From the NCBI GenBank assembly GCA_031265205.1, contig JAISCZ010000051.1:1-64000 (forward strand): DNA of 64,000 nucleotides. The letters run 5' to 3'. Within the stretch, counting starts at the first letter, position 1, and each line of letters begins with the position of its first letter. This stretch comes from Deltaproteobacteria bacterium (lineage in GTDB: Bacteria; Desulfobacterota; Desulfarculia; Adiutricales; Adiutricaceae). This document shows, piece after piece, positions 31,116-39,330 of this stretch. The position numbers were made by a program, and so were the translations under genes. The notes beneath the pieces are model-generated. The model was not told the origin of the DNA and did no database searches. It saw only the letters and a program-made list of their open reading frames with translations.

Positions 31116-32504
31116 ATGAGCGAGTACCGTCCCGTCGCCGAGCGCGTCAAAGACTTTAACCCCGTGGAAATCGCCCCCGGCGCGCTCGCGCTGGAGCCGG
31201 AGCTCAAGCGCTGCCAGGACTGCGGCGTGCCCTTCTGCCACGCCATGGGCTGCCCTCTCTATAACGTCATCCCGGAGATCAACGTGGAGGCCTTAAACGG
31301 GCGCTACGAGTCGGCCTTCGCGCGGCTCGTGGAGACAGCCCCCTTTCCGGAGTTTACCGCGCGCGTCTGCCCCGCCCTCTGCGAGGGGGCCTGCGTCCAG
31401 GGCCTTAACGAGGCGCCGGTGCCCGCGCGCCTCGTCGAGTGGCTGGTGAGCGAAAAGGGTTTCGCGGAAGGCTGGCTCGCGCCCTACGTTCCCCCGCGGC
31501 GCTTGGATTTTAGCGTGGCGGTGGTGGGCTCGGGCCCCGCGGGTCTCGCGGCGGCCTTTTACCTCAACCGCGCCGGGGCTAGGGTTAGGGTTTGGGAAAA
31601 GGACGCCAAGCCCGGGGGCTTTCTGCGCTACGGGATCCCGGACTTTAAGCTCGACAAGGGCGTCATCGACCGCCGGATAAAGCTCATGGAGGCGGAGGGC
31701 GTGATCTTTGACGCCAATGTCGCGGTGGGGGAAGACGTTTCCGCGCGCCTTTTGGGGAAACGCCACGACGCGGTTATTTTGGCCGTGGGGTCCCGGGTCA
31801 AAAGGGATTTGCCTCTTCCCGGCCGGGATTTGACGGGAATTTTTTTCGCGACGGATTATCTCTCCGCGCAGAACAGGGTCATCGGCGGGGAAATCGACGC
31901 TTTGCCGCCCGGCTTGAGCGCCAAGGGCCAGGAAGTTATCGTCGTCGGCGGCGGGGACACGGGTTCCGACTGCGTGGGGACGGCCTTCCGCCAAGGGGCG
32001 CGGCGGGTGACCCAGCTGGAAATCTTGCCCAAGCCTCCCCGGGAAAGGGCCCCGGACAATCCTTGGCCCCAATGGCCCCGGATCGCGCGCTCCTCCACTA
32101 GCCACGAAGAAGGCTGCGAACGCCGCTTTAGCGTGGAGAGCTTGGAGTTTTCGCCGCGCGAGGACGCCTCGGGCGCGGTGGGCGCTTTAAAGATCCGGGA
32201 AGTCGCCTGGGTAAGCGAGGGCGGTCGGCCTCGGCCCGTTCCCGTTCCGGGCTCGGAAGCCGTTTTGCCCGCCCAGAAGATTCTCCTCGCCTTAGGCTTT
32301 ACGGGCCCGGATTTCGGGACCCTCGCCCCCACGGGGGGCGGTCGCCCCGACAAGGAGGGCCGCTTTGGGCCTCCGGGCTTCTACGTCGCGGGGGACGCGG
32401 CCACGGGGCCTTCCCTCGTCGTGAAGGCGATCGCGGACGGCCTGCGGGTGGCGCGGACGGTCTTAAAGGATCGCGCCGAACTCGCTCTCCGCGCGAGCGC
32501 CTGA
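31116..32504 (+). CDS. gltD: Glutamate synthase small subunit
   Basis: 462 residues. The N-terminal domain carries the cysteines for the 4Fe-4S clusters (RCQDCGVPFCHAMGCPLYN and RVCPALCEGACVQG). A FAD-binding motif (VVGSGPAGLAAAFYLNRAGA) and the NADPH-binding motif (VIVVGGGDTGSDCVGTA) follow; the C-terminus has FYVAGDAATGPSLVVKAI. It feeds electrons from NADPH to GltB. The ATG at 31116 follows a weak GGAA site. The rfbD ATG begins one base after the stop codon, so rfbD is in the same operon. Confidence 0.96.
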   Translation: MSEYRPVAERVKDFNPVEIAPGALALEPELKRCQDCGVPFCHAMGCPLYNVIPEINVEALNGRYESAFARLVETAPFPEFTARVCPALCEGACVQGLNEAPVPARLVEWLVSEKGFAEGWLAPYVPPRRLDFSVAVVGSGPAGLAAAFYLNRAGARVRVWEKDAKPGGFLRYGIPDFKLDKGVIDRRIKLMEAEGVIFDANVAVGEDVSARLLGKRHDAVILAVGSRVKRDLPLPGRDLTGIFFATDYLSAQNRVIGGEIDALPPGLSAKGQEVIVVGGGDTGSDCVGTAFRQGARRVTQLEILPKPPRERAPDNPWPQWPRIARSSTSHEEGCERRFSVESLEFSPREDASGAVGALKIREVAWVSEGGRPRPVPVPGSEAVLPAQKILLALGFTGPDFGTLAPTGGGRPDKEGRFGPPGFYVAGDAATGPSLVVKAIADGLRVARTVLKDRAELALRASA

Positions 32505-32505
32505 C

Positions 32506-33459
32506 ATGGGGCCCGGCCCGATCCTGCTCCTCGGCGCCCAAGGCCAGCTGGGCGCGACTTTGCGGGACTATCTCTCCCCCTGGGGGGCGCCGTTGGCCTG
32601 GGGCCGCGCGGAGGCCGATTTAGCGGAGCCGGGGCGCTTGCGGGAAAAACTGGAGGCCCTGCCTTTCGTTCCGGCCGCCATCGTGAACGCCGCGGCCTAT
32701 ACCAAGGTCGATCGGGCGGAGAGCGAAAGGGATATCTGCTTTAAAACGAACGCCGAGTCCCCCGCCGTCCTGGCGCGGCACGCCCGGGACAGGGGAATCC
32801 TTTTCGTGAGCTACTCCACGGACTACGTCTACGGGGGCGGCGGGGCCGCGCCTTGGTCGGAGGGGGACGGGGAGGCTCCCCTAAACGTCTACGGGGAAAG
32901 CAAGCTCGCGGGCGACCGGGCCGTTCTCGCCATTGGCGGCAAGATTTTGCTCTTGCGGACCTCCTGGGTCTATTCCCCCTTGGGAAACAATTTCGCGCGG
33001 ACCGTGCTCAAGCTCGCGGAGGAAAAAGACTCCCTTTCCATGGATCGGACCCAAGTTGGCGTCCCCACCCCCACTTCCCTTTTGGCGGGGGTCACGGCCC
33101 TCGTTTTGGGGCGCTTTTTGGGGGCGCCGAGGGAGACGCGCGGGGAGGGCCCCGGCCCGTGGGGGCTTTACCATTTGGCGCCCAAGGGCGAGACCACCTG
33201 GTGGGAGTTTTCCCGTTTTTTGGTCGGCGCGGCGCGCGCGGGGGGCCTCCCGCTCCGGCTGCGCCCGGAGGATATCGTGGCCCGGGATAGCGAAGATTTG
33301 AGCCGCCCGGCGCGGCGTCCCTTAAATTCCAGGCTTAACACTCGTAAAATAGAGGAAACCTTCGGCCTGCGACTCCCCCACTGGACCGTGGGCGCGGGGA
33401 AGTTTATTGAGGACCGCCTGCGTTTCGCGGGAGTCGCGGGCCCGCGCGGGCCTTTTTAG
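32506..33459 (+). CDS. rfbD: dTDP-4-dehydrorhamnose reductase
   Basis: 317 residues, an extended short-chain dehydrogenase. N-terminal NAD(P)-binding GAQGQLGATLRDYL, NAAAYTKVDRAES, STDYVYGGGG, the catalytic YGESKLAGDR (Tyr and Lys) and RTSWVYSPLGNNFARTVL are the RmlD signatures. It performs the last step of dTDP-L-rhamnose synthesis for surface polysaccharide. It starts one base after gltD, an unusual partner; rmlA, rmlB and rmlC are not nearby. An 18-residue loop (LGAPRETRGEGPGPWGL) near residue 205 is GC-driven and longer than usual. The stop codon lies inside the T-run of the terminator at 33438-33457. Confidence 0.92.
   Translation: MGPGPILLLGAQGQLGATLRDYLSPWGAPLAWGRAEADLAEPGRLREKLEALPFVPAAIVNAAAYTKVDRAESERDICFKTNAESPAVLARHARDRGILFVSYSTDYVYGGGGAAPWSEGDGEAPLNVYGESKLAGDRAVLAIGGKILLLRTSWVYSPLGNNFARTVLKLAEEKDSLSMDRTQVGVPTPTSLLAGVTALVLGRFLGAPRETRGEGPGPWGLYHLAPKGETTWWEFSRFLVGAARAGGLPLRLRPEDIVARDSEDLSRPARRPLNSRLNTRKIEETFGLRLPHWTVGAGKFIEDRLRFAGVAGPRGPF
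33438..33457 (+). terminator. Intrinsic terminator of the gltBD-rfbD operon
   Basis: GGGCCCGCGCGGGCC followed by TTTTT. The stem is within the last codons of rfbD and the stop codon TAG follows from the last T of the run. Confidence 0.75.
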
Positions 33460-33555
33460 CTTCCGGGCCCCCGGCGGCCCTTTTGGGGGGCGCGCGCTAG
33501 AAGAGCGCCCGCGCGCGCCGCTCATATTTTAAGGGACGCGGGCCTTCAATTTAAC

Positions 33556-33583
33556 TTGACGCCGCCCGCGAAATAAGTATTAT
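33556..33583 (+). promoter_or_regulatory. Sigma-70-type promoter for the 2H-like gene
   Basis: TTGACG (33556-33561), 16 bases, TATTAT (33578-33583), about 110 bases before the ATG at 33700. Confidence 0.5.
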
Positions 33584-33699
33584 AGATTTTATCAATATTT
33601 ACGCCTCTTTCTTTTTTTACTCCGCCGCGATTCTTGAGGGGGCTCCCGACGCGCGCGGAAACGCCAAAGTTTTTAACTTTAATTTGAGGAGACAATCTT

Positions 33700-34395
33700 A
33701 TGTCGCCCGTTTTATCCCGCGACTTCGAGCCGCCCGCGCGGACGGTTCGCCTTGTTCTTACCAGTCCGCCTCTCCCGGAAATCCACAAATATTTCGCCAA
33801 GCTCCTCCGGAAGGCGCCATCGCTACGGAGAGCGCGTCCCGAGGAACCGCGCCTCGTTTTGAGCTATTTTCGGGACGTGCCCGCGCGCGCGCTCCCGCGC
33901 GTGGTCGCGGGGCTCGCCGAGAGCGAGTGGAGCGACTTCGACGTGGAGTTCCGGGGCCTTGGGATCGCCCGTAACCCACTCGAAGGGAATCTGGCCCTTA
34001 TTTTACCGGGCTTCCCGCGCGGGAAGGGTTTAGCGGCCTTCCAGCGGAAAGCGGGCGAGATTGTCGCGGGGATCGCCGGCTCGCCCGCTGGCCGGGCCCA
34101 AGTGGCGTCCAACGTGTCTTTGGCCGTTTGGGAAAAAGGGGATCCCGCCCCCGATATCTCCGAAATCGCGCGGGAAGGCGCCTCTTCCGACTCCGCGCTC
34201 GTCAGGGTCGATGGCTTTTCCCTCATGGAGCTGAACGCGGCCGGCGAGCCGGAGCGCGTGGTTTGCCGGGCGCGCGTCTCCTTTGTGGACTCCTTCGCGC
34301 CCAAGCTCGTCCGCTATCCGGAGGCGGAGGCGGAGGAGAAGCGAGCCCCACGCCACCGGCCACGGAGCGCGCGCCGGCAAAAAGTCCTCGCTTAG
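33700..34395 (+). CDS. 2H-phosphoesterase-like (ThpR/LigT fold) protein lacking catalytic histidines
   Basis: 231 residues. The length, the start (TVRLVLTSPPLPEIHKYFAK) and the motif spacing resemble the 2'-5' RNA ligase/cyclic phosphodiesterase family ThpR. The first HxTL motif, normally in an ENLHLTLxFLG context, appears as EEPRLVLSYFRDV (R51-L-V-L54). The second, normally HVTLAR, appears as ASNVSLAVWEKG (N138-V-S-L141). A following VDGFSLMEL fits the family's FxLxxS strand. Both catalytic histidines are therefore replaced while the surrounding frame is intact. I infer a non-catalytic RNA- or nucleotide-binding role, or loss of function. The last 25 residues are very basic (RHRPRSARRQK). 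GAGGAGA eight bases before the ATG is a good ribosome site. Family assignment is by pattern and could be wrong. Confidence 0.6.
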   Translation: MSPVLSRDFEPPARTVRLVLTSPPLPEIHKYFAKLLRKAPSLRRARPEEPRLVLSYFRDVPARALPRVVAGLAESEWSDFDVEFRGLGIARNPLEGNLALILPGFPRGKGLAAFQRKAGEIVAGIAGSPAGRAQVASNVSLAVWEKGDPAPDISEIAREGASSDSALVRVDGFSLMELNAAGEPERVVCRARVSFVDSFAPKLVRYPEAEAEEKRAPRHRPRSARRQKVLA

Positions 34396-34456
34396 GGTCG
34401 CGGCGGGCGTTCGCGCGCGCTTAAAATTTCCTTATTCTTTCAACCTGGGGAGACAA

Positions 34457-34491
34457 GGGCGCGCCGCTCTTCCAACGGCGGCGCGCCCTTT
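34457..34491 (+). terminator. Terminator-like hairpin after the 2H-like gene
   Basis: GGGCGCGCCGC (34457-34467), ten bases, GCGGCGCGCCC (34478-34488), then TTT: a perfect 11-bp stem 60 bases after the stop. Confidence 0.6.
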
Positions 34492-35073
34492 CGCCCTCCA
34501 AAGAAGAGGGGGGAGGCGAGGGGCCCCTGGAAATGGAGAAGGGGCGCGCGCGGCTCTAAGGCCGCCGCGAATCTCTCGCGGCGGCTCCCAATTTTGGGGC
34601 GGGCGCGTCTGAGGCGCGAGGCGGCGAGCGCCTTTGGAAGCCTCGCCCGCGCTCCGCGGTGATTTCTCGCCTTAAAATTTGAGCGCGAGCCGGCGCGACC
34701 CAAGCGCGCGCGTTTTCACGGGGACGGCCAATTCGCGGATTCTAAAAGATCCTAAGCGTCTCCCGAGGGGCGCGATTCGCGGCGGACGCGAGCGAGGGGG
34801 GAGGGGCGACCCTCGCGTTTTTTCCATTTTTTCCGCGGGGCGCTTGGGGAAAGCGGGAAAGCGGCGGGAAAGCGGGGAAGGGAAAGCCCCAGAAAAGGAA
34901 AATTTGGCAATGGTATACACAAGTAGTGCAATATATTATAGGATAAATGTAAGCTTTTTTATATAAACGGTAGAAGGGGCTATGGACGAAGGTTTTTCTT
35001 ATCGTGGGCGCGCGATATCTTGTAAACTGGGTTTTAGAGGCCTTTTGTTTGGCGTCGGACAAGGAGTTAAAAA
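34492..35073. other. Intergenic region before the Panacea gene
   Basis: GC-rich to about 34890, including a second perfect hairpin at 34563-34586 (GCCGCCGCGA with TCGCGGCGGC). It then changes sharply to AT-rich sequence (34900-34975), which must hold the promoter of the next operon (TTGGCA at 34904, several TATTAT/TATAAA-like hexamers), but I cannot fix one pair. No gene is seen. Confidence 0.5.
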
Positions 35074-35607
35074 ATGGCGGAAATTGTAGCGTTAAATTCA
35101 GCGGCCGCCGTGGTGAACTGGTTCATTGACAAGAACCGGACGGATGGCGTTGACCTTACGCGCTTAAAAATCCAGAAGCTTCCGTGCTTTGCTCAGGGTT
35201 GGCGCCTGGCTCATTTTGACGCGCCCTTGTTTGAGGACAATATCCACGCCTGGAAATATGGTCCCGTGGTTGAGACCATTTATCAGGCGCTAAAGCGCCA
35301 TGAGAAAGAGGAAATTATAAAGGACTATCTTCCGGTATATGAATTTGTGAACGGGGCTTATTTTAATACGCGGTCTAAGCTTAATTTTCCTACGGACAGA
35401 AGCGAAGAATTTTTGCTCGCCTACTGGGATCAGTATTCTCCAGTTGACGCGTGGAGGCTCGTTTCGGGAAGCCATGAAAAAAATTCGCCGTGGGACCAGG
35501 TGGTATCTTCTCCGGCGTATGACAAGCGCGCAAACTCGCTTACGCCGTTAAAAATTATAAGGTCTTACTTTAAGTCGCCTCTCGTGGGGATGAAGGCTTA
35601 TGCCTGA
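35074..35607 (+). CDS. Panacea (SocA-like, DUF4065) domain protein, putative antitoxin
   Basis: 177 residues. The Panacea core is clear: AAAVVNWFIDKN, LKIQKLPCFAQGWRLAHFD (family LQKLLYFAQGWHLA) and IHAWKYGPVVETIYQALKR (family IEAWxxGPVVPxLY). Panacea proteins neutralise unrelated toxins in PanAT toxin-antitoxin pairs; some also act as SocA-type proteolytic adaptors. The usual LY in KLLYFAQ is PC here. AAGGAG seven bases before the ATG is strong. The stop overlaps the next ATG (ATGCCTGA), so the downstream gene is translationally coupled. Composition is AT-richer than neighbours and IS fragments follow, consistent with an acquired module. Confidence 0.8.
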   Translation: MAEIVALNSAAAVVNWFIDKNRTDGVDLTRLKIQKLPCFAQGWRLAHFDAPLFEDNIHAWKYGPVVETIYQALKRHEKEEIIKDYLPVYEFVNGAYFNTRSKLNFPTDRSEEFLLAYWDQYSPVDAWRLVSGSHEKNSPWDQVVSSPAYDKRANSLTPLKIIRSYFKSPLVGMKAYA

Positions 35608-35794
35608 GAATAGCCCTCCGGCACAGTATTTACCTCCATTTCAAAATAATGAACCAGAGGCCGATTTTGGAGAGGAGAGAAAAAAGGCTTCAGATGAGCT
35701 GTATTTAAAAAGAGAATACGATTTATTGGCGAATAGAGCTCACTCTCCTGAAAAGGAAAAAAGACGCGCTTCAGAAGAGAAATTTCGCGTATGA
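35600..35794 (+). CDS. Small charged protein coupled to the Panacea gene
   Basis: 64 residues. It starts at an ATG overlapping the Panacea stop by eight bases. The sequence is highly charged and helical (GEERKKASDELYLKREYDL, EKEKRRASEEKFR), without a recognised domain. The next frame begins two bases after its stop, and the reading frames overlap here. It may therefore be the N-terminal part of one longer protein with the following membrane segment, split by a single-base change, or an independent small partner. Confidence 0.45.
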   Translation: MPENSPPAQYLPPFQNNEPEADFGEERKKASDELYLKREYDLLANRAHSPEKEKRRASEEKFRV

Positions 35795-35795
35795 A

Positions 35796-36086
35796 GTGGA
35801 ACAGAGGGAGTTTATCAGGCTAAAAAAGGATAGGGTAAACGCGGTTGTAACCTTTATTCTTTGTGCGGGCTTGACTGCGTTAGGAGGGATTATTGTAGCT
35901 CCTGACGACTACTGGTGGTTATTTCCCGCTGAATATAATAGATATTGTGGATTAATGGTTATTGGGTTGTCCTATATTATGGGTCCTGTCGCGACTTTTA
36001 TGTCCGGTTGGGCGTGGCGCTTAGGTAAGCTTATAAATAAATATTTTCCGTGGGTAAACCCTCCCCGTGGACCCCACGAGAAATAG
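35796..36086 (+). CDS. Two-helix membrane protein, candidate toxin of the Panacea module
   Basis: 96 residues from a GTG at 35796. Two hydrophobic segments are visible: AVVTFILCAGLTALGGIIVA (about 15-34) and LMVIGLSYIMGPVATFMSG (about 53-71), with charged ends. No database family is recognised. Membrane-active toxins are known among Panacea partners, so a toxin role is plausible but only inferred from position. The start has no ribosome site of its own; expression probably depends on coupling to, or a frame change from, the preceding frame. Confidence 0.5.
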   Translation: MEQREFIRLKKDRVNAVVTFILCAGLTALGGIIVAPDDYWWLFPAEYNRYCGLMVIGLSYIMGPVATFMSGWAWRLGKLINKYFPWVNPPRGPHEK

Positions 36087-36103
36087 CTATAACTAGTACC
36101 GTG

Positions 36104-36600
36104 TCAATTTTGTATTTGTGGGTAGGTCTTTCGCGTTTTTTCCCTGGCTTTCGCGGCGGTAAAAGTCCACTTTCTTTTGCCGCGGCCTGAATTTTTTCTC
36201 CTTTCCCAAGCCTTCGCTTCGGCGTTTAACTGTTTTATCGTAGGGATTCGTTGTTTCAATCCGTTATTGATAAGGTTACTAAACTCGATCTCCGCCATAT
36301 TCAACCAGGAGCCATGGATTGGAGCGTAATGAATCTCTACCCGCCTGGCAAGCGATCTTGCCTCTTCAGGTGGCGACGCCTCATATAACGCGCTAATTGT
36401 GTGGATATTCAGATTGTCACAAACCAAAACTATCTTTTCGGCGTCAGGAAAGTCTTCGTGGCGCGGCTTCGTCACTTGCCGCGCCCAGTCAATTTTAGTC
36501 CCGCGCTCTACCGCCTCAACTCTTCGCAAACCTATGTGAAGCGCGATAAACGTGAATAACGACGCTGTTCCATTACGCTCGCGTTTGGAAGATTGTTTAT
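36104..36600 (-). pseudogene. IS630-family transposase, C-terminal fragment
   Basis: From KRERNGTASLFTFIALH at about 36586 the frame reads continuously as the catalytic C-terminal half of an IS630 (DDE_3) transposase: IVLVCDNLNIHTISALYEA (second Asp of DDE), IHYAPIHGSWLNMAEIEFSN (catalytic Glu) and a basic tail ending TYPQIQN. The N-terminal half with the helix-turn-helix and first Asp is missing; the frame is cut by a stop at about 36603, where it abuts another transposase fragment. The CTAGTACCGTG just beyond the stop (36095) is probably the remaining element end. Confidence 0.85.
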
Positions 36601-36774
36601 ATCAACAAAAACCCCGTCTCCTTTCAGTGATTGCCTAAAATTCTCAATGACGTCGCTTGACAATTTTGAAAGGTTCGCCAGGGCCTTTTTTACCGCCTTC
36701 CCGTTTTCTCGGTGGCGTTCGCGAAGAAGGATCGCCGGCTTATCGCTTTTGTTAGGAACTGACTCGACGCGCGT
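36601..36774 (-). pseudogene. IS1634-type transposase, N-terminal fragment
   Basis: The frame reads RVESVPNKSDKPAILLRERH, then ENGKAVKKALANLSKLSSDV and IENFRQSLKGDGVF. This matches the N-terminus of IS1634/IS4-like transposases (VERVPN-xxxPPAxLLRESYREGGKVKKRTLANLS). The expected start codon is ACG at 36772-36774. After about 58 residues homology stops at the junction with the IS630 fragment. It is a dead remnant. Confidence 0.65.
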
Positions 36775-36837
36775 TTTGCCTCCTCGCCGAAATCGAGCGT
36801 TTACTCCATTTCGCGCCCTGGCTTCTCGTCTCCCAGG

Positions 36838-37070
36838 CCTTCTTAAGGCCTCTCGCGCCATATCCGACCTGTCTCCCAGGCCTCTCCGGCCTCCTTAAGG
36901 CCTCTCGCGCCACGTCCGACCCGTCTCCCAGGCCTCTCCGGCCTCCCAGGCCTCCTTAGGCCTCCTTAAGGCCTCTCGCGCCACGTCCGGCCTGTCTCCC
37001 AGGCCTCCTTAAGGCCTCTCGCCCCACGTCCGCCCCGCCTTCTCGTCTCCCAGGCCTCTTGCCACATCCC
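36838..37070. repeat. Degenerate GC-rich tandem repeats
   Basis: Four imperfect units share CCTCCTTAAGGCCTCTCGCG, then CCACGTCCG and GTCTCCCAGGCCT, each about 45-70 bases, with internal CCTCCGGCCT duplications. It lies beside the transposase remnants and encodes nothing recognisable. Confidence 0.8.
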
Positions 37071-37500
37071 GCCCTCCTTGGCCCAATGGCCCCGCCGTTC
37101 CCGATTTAGGGGCGTCATCCCCAAGGCGATATCGCCTTGTCAAGGTATTTTCATAAAAATATTATGGGCGCGATGAATTTTAAAAAAATAGCGATTACAG
37201 ATACTTAGCCGCAAAACTGGTGGAAGTTCAGTTTAGCTATAGATTTTAGGGCCTAAAGGCGCGCGCGAAGCGACGCGCGGCGGGGGAAAGTCCGCGCCCA
37301 GGCGCCGGAGAGAGCCCTGGAGAGAGGGAGAGAGCGGGGCGCTTGCATTTGGGCCCAAGAAGAGGTATTTTAACTAACTTAGAAATTCCGCTCCCCGGGA
37401 TGGGCCCTCCGCTCCGCCCAGGGGACCGAGCGGAGCGCTTGGGCCGCGTGGATTCTTCCACTGGGCGCGAAGGCCAAAAAAAAGTAGCGAGGAAAACGGC
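37071..37500. other. Leader region of the first Sel1-repeat gene
   Basis: Contains the promoter at 37137-37165, then GC-rich sequence with several short dyads. No gene is supported. A GGGGGAAAGTCCG motif at about 37280 recalls RNase P RNA, but the rest of that RNA is absent. Confidence 0.5.
37137..37165 (+). promoter_or_regulatory. Sigma-70-type promoter for the Sel1-repeat gene
   Basis: TTGTCA (37137-37142), exactly 17 bases, TATTAT (37160-37165), in an AT-rich patch; leader of about 330 bases to the GTG at 37501. Confidence 0.55.
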
Positions 37501-39330
37501 GTGAGTAAAGCGAAAGTCAGCCAAACTTCCCTTGAGGGAGTCGACGGGGAAGACATCCGTCAAGCTCTAGGCGAATTAGCCATGAGGGGCAATTTTTTCG
37601 CGCGTAAAACCGCGGAACTGTTGAAAAATAGAGATTATCTTTTTTCCCTCTCCAGAGGAAAAGTAATCCGCGCCATCCGCAAGGAATCTTTGGCTGGCGA
37701 CTTGGAAATCCAAACCGTTTACGCTTGGCTTTGCCTTCTGGGGCTTTTTGTCGAAAGAGATCTCGAAAAGGCCTTCGCGCTGGCTCAAGAGTCATACGCC
37801 AAGAATAATTTAGAAGCCGCCTATCTTTTGGGTGTCTGTCACGCCAATGGATTTGGAACGCCGAGCGACTCGCGAAAAGCTTCCCTTTATTTGGAAGAGG
37901 CGATAAAGGGCGGGGTAACTGACGCCGACCTCTTTTTGGCCGTCATTATGGTTTCCGCTCCCGACTTAAAACCAGAGGATGGATTCGCGCTTTTGAACGC
38001 CGCGGCGGAACGTGGCGATTCTTTCGCGATGTGTTTATTGTTTTCTTTGTTCGAAAGCGGGTTAATCGGAAATTTTATCGATGAGGACGGCGCCGTTCTT
38101 TGGCTTGAGAAAGCCGCCGCGACGGAATTCCCGGAAGCCGTTATAAGCCTCGCGCGCGTTTATTACGATGGCGATCTCGTCGACAAAAATTACGTTAAAG
38201 CCTATAAAACTTACTCAAAAGCCTTAAAATTTAAAGCCTACGACGGGGAAATCCATTACGCCTTGGGGAAAATGAACCAATACGGAAACGGAATTCCCGT
38301 TAATAAAGAATTGGCCAAAATGTACTTAAAGCAATCGGCCGATAAGACATATTCGCCGGGCATGTTCGATTACGGCCTGCTTCTTTACGAAAATAACGAG
38401 AAATTCGGCGACGAGGAAACGGGCCTTAAATACATTTTAAGAGCCGGCGAGCGCGGCAACGAGACGGCGCGTCGCTTTTTCGGCCGGGCTTTGGCCAACG
38501 ACGATAGTATTTCCAAAAACCATAGACTTTACCCATGGGTCCTTTTAGTCAACCGCGACGAAAATGACGACCCTGACGATCTTTACGTTCTGGGGTGCCT
38601 TTACGAGAACGGCGTTTCGGTCAATAAAAATATTATGAAAGCTTTCAGTATTTTTCTCGATTCGGCGAACGCCGGCAACCGAATCGCGATGTATAAAGTG
38701 GCTTTTACTTATTTATACAGTAACGAAATAGAAATTGACATGGATCTTCACAATTATTGGCTAAAAAAAGCGGCTGACGCCAACTACCCTTTGGCGCAGT
38801 ATAAGTTAGCCTTTTTGTATTTAAAGAGATCCACCCTTTTTTCGGAGCAGCTCAAAAAGGTCGAAACGTACCTTACCATGGCCTGCGACAACAATTTTCC
38901 CAAAGCGTTCGGAATGCTGAGTTTTCTCTATATCACGAAAACTTTAAAAAGCCCAAGCGCGAAAAAAGTTTTAAGCGTCATAAACAGGGGAATTGAACTC
39001 GAGGACGATTCCTGCTACGCCTGCTTGGGAAAGATGTACTTGGAAGGCAGAGGAGTTAAAAAAAGCGTTGAGCAGGGCCTTAACTATCTTGATTTGGCCA
39101 AGAGAAAGGGAAGCCTTTTAAGCTACTATTTCCTGTCCGAGCGGTACGACGAGACCGGGGAATCGCCGCCGCCGGAAGATGAAGAAAACTTTGAAATATT
39201 AAGCGACAAGGAAGTTATTTTTAACAATGAGTATCATGGGGATTATGAGGAAAAATTTAAAAGCTCTATGCTAAACGTTTCTTCGGATTCGATTAAAGTC
39301 ACGTTTATCCCCGCGGAAATGAAGAAATAA
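37501..39330 (+). CDS. Sel1-like repeat protein, paralogue 1
   Basis: 609 residues built of about 12-14 Sel1-type helical pairs (36-38 residues each), for example AAYLLGVCHANGFGTPSDSR, AVISLARVYYDGDLVDKNY and IHYALGKMNQYGNGIPVNKE. Sel1 repeats are alpha-alpha protein-binding scaffolds. There is no signal peptide or membrane segment, so it is cytoplasmic or exported by a non-Sec route. The start is GTG at 37501 with GAGGA about seven bases upstream. The C-terminal 70 residues are acidic and non-repetitive. A full-length paralogue follows at 39535 in the same direction. The binding partner is unknown; related proteins can act in signalling or, in host-associated bacteria, as effectors. Confidence 0.85.
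   Translation: MSKAKVSQTSLEGVDGEDIRQALGELAMRGNFFARKTAELLKNRDYLFSLSRGKVIRAIRKESLAGDLEIQTVYAWLCLLGLFVERDLEKAFALAQESYAKNNLEAAYLLGVCHANGFGTPSDSRKASLYLEEAIKGGVTDADLFLAVIMVSAPDLKPEDGFALLNAAAERGDSFAMCLLFSLFESGLIGNFIDEDGAVLWLEKAAATEFPEAVISLARVYYDGDLVDKNYVKAYKTYSKALKFKAYDGEIHYALGKMNQYGNGIPVNKELAKMYLKQSADKTYSPGMFDYGLLLYENNEKFGDEETGLKYILRAGERGNETARRFFGRALANDDSISKNHRLYPWVLLVNRDENDDPDDLYVLGCLYENGVSVNKNIMKAFSIFLDSANAGNRIAMYKVAFTYLYSNEIEIDMDLHNYWLKKAADANYPLAQYKLAFLYLKRSTLFSEQLKKVETYLTMACDNNFPKAFGMLSFLYITKTLKSPSAKKVLSVINRGIELEDDSCYACLGKMYLEGRGVKKSVEQGLNYLDLAKRKGSLLSYYFLSERYDETGESPPPEDEENFEILSDKEVIFNNEYHGDYEEKFKSSMLNVSSDSIKVTFIPAEMKK

Noticed and set aside
37275-37300. GGGGGAAAGTCCG, similar to the conserved P4 strand of RNase P RNA
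   Set aside because: The other conserved RNase P RNA blocks (for example ACAGAAA and the 3' P4 partner) are not found within the next 300 bases.
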